DNA of 9,511 nt from Shewanellaceae bacterium (GTDB lineage Bacteria; Pseudomonadota; Gammaproteobacteria; Enterobacterales; Shewanellaceae), in the NCBI GenBank assembly GCA_016779685.1, contig JADHND010000051.1, positions 1 through 9,511 of the forward strand. Reading direction: 5' to 3'. A program made the position numbers and the translations under genes. The first letter of the stretch is position 1. Each line of letters begins with the position of its first letter. This document shows positions 6,041-9,511 of the stretch, piece after piece. Under the pieces are notes generated by a model, which made no database searches, was not told the origin of the DNA, and was given only the letters and a program-made list of their open reading frames with translations.

Positions 6041-6082
6041 AAAACCCGATTAAATTGACTGATTATTCAGGTTTTTTAATCG
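6041..6082 (+). terminator. Overlapping inverted repeats, possible terminator after parB
   Basis: CTGA-TTAT-TCAG (6059-6070) is a small hairpin followed by a run of six T (6072-6077). An outer repeat pairs AAAACC (6041-6046) with GGTTTT (6070-6075), and a competing 8-base repeat pairs CGATTAAA (6047-6054) with TTTAATCG (6075-6082). The stems are AT-rich and weak, so termination may be partial. The element lies between the parB stop and the atp promoter. Confidence 0.4.
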
Positions 6083-6089
6083 ATAGGAA

Positions 6090-6117
6090 TTGAAAAAAAA
6101 ACAATTGATAGTATACT
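6090..6117 (+). promoter_or_regulatory. Probable sigma70-type promoter of the atp operon
   Basis: TTGAAA (6090-6095, 5/6 to TTGACA) and TATACT (6112-6117, 5/6 to TATAAT) are separated by 16 bases. Transcription would begin near 6124, about 32 bases before the atpI ATG at 6156. It is the clearest promoter in the window and lies directly after the inverted repeats that follow parB. Confidence 0.65.
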
Positions 6118-6155
6118 ACACGACGGTTTTTTGTCATTTTACAGGTTTTGTTTTT

Positions 6156-6569
6156 ATGATAGTAAAACCAAATAAATTTAAAAAAACAAAGTACAGTTCA
6201 ACAAGTCCAGAAAATCAAAAAATAAGACGTCAATTTGTCTTATTTCAGTTGCTGGTCACTTTAACTGCTGCTGGTTTTTTTTTATGCATATTTGGCCAGG
6301 CGCCAGCTCTGTCTTCATTAACTGGAGGCATTAGTGTTATGGTACCAAATATGGTGTTTGCTTCGCTTGCACTCTCATGTTCGAGAGCCAGTCAGCTGAA
6401 TAAAATCGTCAGTTTATTTTACTGGGGCGAGGCAACAAAAATATTACTCACGATATTACTGGTTGCTTTGGCTTTGTCTTCCGGAGAAATAGACATGCTT
6501 TATTTTTTGGTGACATTTTTCATCGTAACATGTTTTAGTTGGGTGGTTTTTCTCTATGTTAAACAATGA
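6156..6569 (+). CDS. atpI: ATP synthase protein I (AtpI)
   Basis: AtpI is a small membrane protein encoded first in many atp operons. It helps assemble the c-ring (and has been linked to Mg2+ handling) but is not a stoichiometric subunit. With the ATG at 6156 it has 137 residues, near the usual length of about 130. There are four probable membrane segments at about 26-46, 52-75, 95-108 and 113-134. The RRQFVLFQLLVT start of helix 1, the GG-x(5)-PN-x(2)-FA pattern (57-69) and FYWGEATKILLT (88-99) are family-like. The open frame extends upstream to a TTG at 6090, but that TTG is part of the probable -35 box and lacks a usable Shine-Dalgarno sequence. The ATG has only a weak AGG (6143-6145) ahead of it. 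A run of nine T (6275-6283) lies within the first membrane helix. The protein is divergent, so detail is less certain than for its neighbours. Confidence 0.88.
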   Translation: MIVKPNKFKKTKYSSTSPENQKIRRQFVLFQLLVTLTAAGFFLCIFGQAPALSSLTGGISVMVPNMVFASLALSCSRASQLNKIVSLFYWGEATKILLTILLVALALSSGEIDMLYFLVTFFIVTCFSWVVFLYVKQ

Positions 6570-6584
6570 TAATTAGGATGACTC

Positions 6585-7385
6585 ATGGTGGCTGATAGTC
6601 AACAAATGACCTCGCAAAGTTACATTGAACATCATTTAACCAACTTAACCAGCACGAGTTCAGATGGGGGCTGGATTTTTCATTTAGATTCCCTGTTCTT
6701 TTCGATCAGCTTAGGTGTGTTGTTCTTATGGTTGTTCTACTCTGTAGCCAAGAAATCAACGACTGGCGTGCCTGGTAAATTGCAGTGCTTTGTCGAACTG
6801 ATTGTTGAATTTGTCGATAAAAGTGTCAAAGAATCTTATCATGGTAAGAGTCAACTCATTGCGCCCTTAGCATTGACAATCTTTGTGTGGGTTTTTCTAA
6901 TGAATCTGATGGATTTGATCCCGGTCGACTGGCTACCGCAATTAGCACACGCAGTGGGCATTGAATACCTTAAAGTCGTGCCAAGCACGGATTTAAACAT
7001 CACATTTAGTTTGTCTTTGGGTGTGTTTGCCTTGGTCATATTCTACAGCCTAAAAGCGAAAGGTCCGGTTGGTTTTATCAAGGAACTGACGCTCAGTCCT
7101 TTCAACCATTGGTTGTTTATACCAGTTAACTTCATTCTAGAGTCCGTCACGTTGCTTGCAAAACCTGTGTCATTGGGACTGCGGTTGTTTGGTAACATGT
7201 ATGCAGGAGAATTGATTTTTATCTTAATCGCTCTTATGTATTCTGCCGACTGGATGATAGGGTTACTGGGGATCGGGTTACACGTTGGTTGGGCAATATT
7301 CCACATATTGGTTATCACGCTACAAGCGTTTATCTTTATGATGCTAACCATTGTGTACTTAAGTATGGCGCATGAAGATCATTAG
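6585..7385 (+). CDS. atpB: F1Fo ATP synthase subunit a (AtpB)
   Basis: Subunit a of the membrane Fo sector forms the two proton half-channels beside the c-ring. The 266 residues compare with 271 in E. coli. The essential arginine is Arg200 in SLGLRLFGNMYAGE (197-209; E. coli Arg210), and Glu209 (E. coli Glu219) follows in the same string. His240 and Gln247 in WAIFHILVITLQAF match E. coli His245 and Gln252. The protein is strongly hydrophobic, with helices at about 36-54, 91-112, 140-156, 178-193, 205-222 and 235-260, and ends YLSMAHEDH. The start at 6585 has AGGA (6575-6578) six bases upstream and follows the atpI stop after 15 bases. The second codon is GTG, but the ATG is better placed. Confidence 0.97.
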   Translation: MVADSQQMTSQSYIEHHLTNLTSTSSDGGWIFHLDSLFFSISLGVLFLWLFYSVAKKSTTGVPGKLQCFVELIVEFVDKSVKESYHGKSQLIAPLALTIFVWVFLMNLMDLIPVDWLPQLAHAVGIEYLKVVPSTDLNITFSLSLGVFALVIFYSLKAKGPVGFIKELTLSPFNHWLFIPVNFILESVTLLAKPVSLGLRLFGNMYAGELIFILIALMYSADWMIGLLGIGLHVGWAIFHILVITLQAFIFMMLTIVYLSMAHEDH

Positions 7386-7418
7386 GTTCTTTGTAATAAT
7401 TTAATTTAAATAAAAATT

Positions 7419-7422
7419 GGAG
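7419..7422 (+). promoter_or_regulatory. atpE ribosome binding site with AU-rich leader
   Basis: GGAG lies six bases before the ATG at 7429 and therefore decides that start over the TTG at 7417, which overlaps it. The 30 or so bases before it are almost pure A/T, similar to the AU-rich translational enhancer known ahead of E. coli atpE, which raises c-subunit output. The enhancer role here is inference. Confidence 0.6.
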
Positions 7423-7428
7423 ATAAAA

Positions 7429-7686
7429 ATGGAAACTGTATTAGGTTTTACGGGTATTTCGGTCGCATTGCTAATTGGTTTAGGTGCTCTAGGTACTGCG
7501 ATTGGTTTTGGATTGTTGGGTGGAAAATTTTTAGAGAGTGCGGCGCGTCAACCTGAGCTTGCTCCCATGTTACAAGTTAAAATGTTCATCGTAGCTGGCT
7601 TGTTGGATGCGATTACAATGATTGGTGTCGGTATTGGTTTGTATATGTTGTTTGCAAATCCATTGGCTGAATGGTTGCCTAAATAA
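7429..7686 (+). CDS. atpE: F1Fo ATP synthase subunit c (AtpE)
   Basis: This is the proteolipid subunit of the rotating c-ring. It has 85 residues in two membrane hairpin helices (about 8-31 and 50-76) joined by the polar loop ARQPEL, with Arg40-Gln41-Pro42 (E. coli 41-43). The proton-carrying carboxylate is Asp60 in GLLDAITMIGVGIGLY (E. coli Asp61). The neighbouring residues do not show the Glu/Ser and Gln ligands of Na+-type rings, so a proton ring is likely. The ATG at 7429 is chosen because of GGAG six bases upstream; the longer TTG frame would add MEIK and overlap that site. The 43-base AT-rich gap after atpB is the longest within the operon, which fits the need for many more c copies. 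Confidence 0.97.
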   Translation: METVLGFTGISVALLIGLGALGTAIGFGLLGGKFLESAARQPELAPMLQVKMFIVAGLLDAITMIGVGIGLYMLFANPLAEWLPK

Positions 7687-7705
7687 TTAAACAGGAGAGG
7701 CTATT

Positions 7706-8176
7706 GTGGATATAGGTGCTACGCTCGTTGGGCAAACGATAGCTTTTATTCTTTTTGTGTGGTTTTGCATGAAACATGTTTGGCCACCGCTTATTCAGGT
7801 GATTGAAGAACGTCAGCAAAAAATTGCTGATGGTCTTCGGAGTGCCGATCAAGCAGAGAAAGAATTAGCATTGGTCAAAAAACAAGTTGCACAACAAATG
7901 GCTGATGCCAAGCAAGCGGCGCAAGCCATTGTTGAACAGGCAAGTCAGCGTAAGGTGCAAATAATTGATGAAGCTAGGCAAGAAGCTGATATCGAACGCA
8001 AAAAAATCATTTCTCAAGGTGAGCTGCAAATTGAAGCAGAGCGAAACCGCGCCAAAGAAGAGCTTCGACAGCATGTCGGTATGCTTGCTATGTCAGGCGC
8101 AGAAAGAATTTTAGAGCGTTCTATCGAAAACCAAGCGCAAGACGACATTGTAAAAAAACTCGTTGCTGAAATTTAA
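7706..8176 (+). CDS. atpF: F1Fo ATP synthase subunit b (AtpF)
   Basis: Subunit b forms the dimeric peripheral stalk that holds F1 against subunit a. Its 156 residues equal E. coli AtpF. The N-terminus has one membrane helix (about 4-22), then VWPPL, the usual break at the membrane surface. The rest is a long charged, Ala/Gln/Glu/Lys-rich helix (about 30-125) forming the coiled coil, and the protein ends DIVKKLVAEI, the delta-binding tip. The start codon is GTG at 7706 with AGGAGAGG (7693-7700) just upstream, and residues MDIGATLVGQ align with the E. coli N-terminus. The gap after atpE is 19 bases. Confidence 0.97.
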   Translation: MDIGATLVGQTIAFILFVWFCMKHVWPPLIQVIEERQQKIADGLRSADQAEKELALVKKQVAQQMADAKQAAQAIVEQASQRKVQIIDEARQEADIERKKIISQGELQIEAERNRAKEELRQHVGMLAMSGAERILERSIENQAQDDIVKKLVAEI

Positions 8177-8190
8177 AAGGGATCAAGATT

Positions 8191-8724
8191 GTGGAAAAAT
8201 TTACAACGATTGCCCGCCCATATGCCAAAGCCATATTTGAACTTGCGCAACAAAGCAATTCATTTGAAGCTTGGCAAAAGCAGCTAGATTTTTTCGCTTT
8301 GATAGCGCAGGACCCATCTATGAAAAGATGGATTCTAGGAACGCAACCTGATAAAAAAACATTTGTATTACTATCGCAAGTAGCTGAAGGGTATGCTGAT
8401 ACTCAGGGGCTAAATCTCTTGAAGTTGCTGATAGAAAATAAACGTTTACAAATCTTACCTGAACTATCCAAGGCTTTTTATGAATTACACCAAGTCTTAA
8501 ATCAGGTGGTTGATGTTCAAGTGACCTCCGCAAGTGATTTATCGGTGTCGCAGCAAGAAGCGACTCAAGCAGCTTTAGAGCAAAGGCTACAGAAGAAAGT
8601 TCTGCTGAACTGTACTGTAGATGAAAGTTTGATAGGTGGGTTGATCATTAAAGCCGAAGATATGGTGATTGATGGTTCTGTCCGCAGTAAGCTAACACGC
8701 ATGTCGCAGACATTACTGTCTTAA
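8191..8724 (+). CDS. atpH: F1Fo ATP synthase subunit delta (AtpH)
   Basis: Subunit delta joins the top of the F1 head to the b stalk. It has 177 residues, as in E. coli. The N-terminal helical domain opens with TTIARPYAKAIFELA (5-19), a typical family start, and the C-terminal part carries the conserved LIGGLIIKAEDMVIDGSV. The start codon is GTG at 8191, with AAGG (8177-8180) ten bases upstream; no better in-frame ATG exists near the conserved N-terminus. It follows atpF after 14 bases and precedes atpA by 14 bases, in the standard operon order. Confidence 0.96.
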   Translation: MEKFTTIARPYAKAIFELAQQSNSFEAWQKQLDFFALIAQDPSMKRWILGTQPDKKTFVLLSQVAEGYADTQGLNLLKLLIENKRLQILPELSKAFYELHQVLNQVVDVQVTSASDLSVSQQEATQAALEQRLQKKVLLNCTVDESLIGGLIIKAEDMVIDGSVRSKLTRMSQTLLS

Positions 8725-8738
8725 TTGGAGATTAAATT

Positions 8739-9511
8739 ATGCAATTGTACTCCACAGAAATTAGTGAGTTAATTAAGCAGCGTATAGAAAAATTTGACGT
8801 TACCGCAGAAGTACGTAATGAAGGCACGATTGCTTCCGTTAGTGACGGTATCTTGCGTATTCATGGTATGGCTGATGTCATGCAGGGTGAAATGCTAGAG
8901 CTACCTGGTAACTCTTTTGCTATCGCCCTCAACCTTGAACGAGATTCAGTGGGTGCGGTCGTCATGGGGCCTTATACTAACTTAGCTGAAGGCATGAAAG
9001 TGAAAACAACAGGTCGTATTTTAGAAGTACCTGTTGGTTATGGTTTGTTGGGCCGTGTGGTCGATACGCTAGGTCAGCCTATTGATGGTAAAGGTGCTAT
9101 TGAGAACGATGGTATGGCGCCAGTTGAAGTGATTGCGCCTGGCGTAATTGAGCGTGAATCTGTTTCCCAACCTGTGCAAATTGGATACAAAGCAGTTGAT
9201 TCCATGATCCCAGTTGGTCGCGGTCAGCGAGAGCTTATTATCGGAGATCGTCAAACAGGTAAAACAGCATTGGCTATTGACGCTATCATCAATCAAAAAG
9301 ACTCGGGTATTAAGTGTATTTATGTTGCCATTGGTCAGAAGGCATCTACCATTTCAAATGTTGTCCGTAAGTTGGAAGAGCATGATGCGTTAGCGCATAC
9401 GATTATAGTGGTCGCTAGTGCATCCGAAGCCGCTGCGTTACAATTCTTAGCGCCTTACTCAGGTTGTACGATGGGTGAGTACTTTAGAGACCGAGGTGAA
9501 GATGCACTGAT
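8739..9511 (+). CDS. atpA: F1Fo ATP synthase subunit alpha (AtpA), N-terminal half (3' truncated by window)
   Basis: Alpha is the non-catalytic nucleotide-binding subunit of the F1 hexamer. The window holds 257 codons of an expected 510 or so, and the frame is open to the window edge. The N-terminus MQLYSTEISELIKQRI is typical. A beta-barrel domain follows (about 25-95), including VSDGILRIHG, and then GLLGRVVDTLGQPIDG. The Walker A motif GDRQTGKT spans 169-176, with Lys175 in exactly the E. coli position. VAIGQKAS and the YSGCTMGEYFRD segment follow near the edge. The start at 8739 has GGAG (8727-8730) eight bases upstream. Confidence 0.97.
   Translation, partial: MQLYSTEISELIKQRIEKFDVTAEVRNEGTIASVSDGILRIHGMADVMQGEMLELPGNSFAIALNLERDSVGAVVMGPYTNLAEGMKVKTTGRILEVPVGYGLLGRVVDTLGQPIDGKGAIENDGMAPVEVIAPGVIERESVSQPVQIGYKAVDSMIPVGRGQRELIIGDRQTGKTALAIDAIINQKDSGIKCIYVAIGQKASTISNVVRKLEEHDALAHTIIVVASASEAAALQFLAPYSGCTMGEYFRDRGEDAL

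Noticed and set aside
7417..7428. TTG start adding four residues (MEIK) to AtpE
   Set aside because: The TTG overlaps the GGAG that serves the ATG at 7429, and the ATG gives the normal subunit c length.
1..9511. tRNA or rRNA genes, CRISPR arrays, insertion sequences, prophage or toxin-antitoxin genes
   Set aside because: I looked for repeats with regular spacers, transposase-like frames and tRNA-like folds and saw none; apart from the unknown gene the window is continuous housekeeping sequence.

Overview
This window looks like the chromosomal replication-origin neighbourhood of an AT-rich gammaproteobacterium. The gene order is mnmE (3' end only), an unrecognised gene on the opposite strand, a candidate oriC, mnmG, rsmG, parA, parB, atpI, atpB, atpE, atpF, atpH and atpA (5' half only). 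The proteins resemble their E. coli counterparts in length and in catalytic residues. The origin has the E. coli plan: DnaA boxes, then an AT-rich unwinding region with GATC 13-mers, then mnmG reading away. Chromosomal parAB is lacking in E. coli but present in Vibrio- and Pseudomonas-type gammaproteobacteria, so this is not an enterobacterium. The order is close to the one I recall for Vibrio chromosome 1, but I cannot name a genus from the sequence.

Region by region: 1-575 is the C-terminal part of the tRNA-modification GTPase MnmE. 584-1261 (minus) is an unrecognised 225-residue protein with a probable signal peptide; it converges on mnmE with an 8-base gap and is transcribed away from the origin. 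1262-1773 has no gene and holds the candidate oriC: two perfect TTATACACA boxes, one near-consensus box in the E. coli R1 position, weaker boxes, ten GATC sites, short palindromes and GATC-headed 13-mers. 1774-4310 holds mnmG and rsmG. 4337-6030 holds the overlapping parA-parB pair, with a 14/16 match to the universal parS site inside the 3' end of rsmG. 6031-6155 is an intergenic junction with overlapping inverted repeats and a good sigma70-type promoter. 6156-9511 is the F1Fo ATP synthase operon, from atpI into atpA.

The genes fall into three working groups. MnmE and MnmG are partners in modifying the wobble uridine of certain tRNAs, and RsmG methylates 16S rRNA. ParA, ParB and parS segregate the newly replicated origin beside which they lie. 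The atp genes build the proton-driven ATP synthase.

Most of the window is conserved housekeeping sequence, and I do not see a clear new molecular system. The least ordinary elements are the unknown secreted-type gene beside the origin, in the slot where mioC is found in some relatives; the compact mirrored E. coli-like oriC; the parS site; and the parB-atpI junction, whose promoter argues against the longest atpI reading frame.
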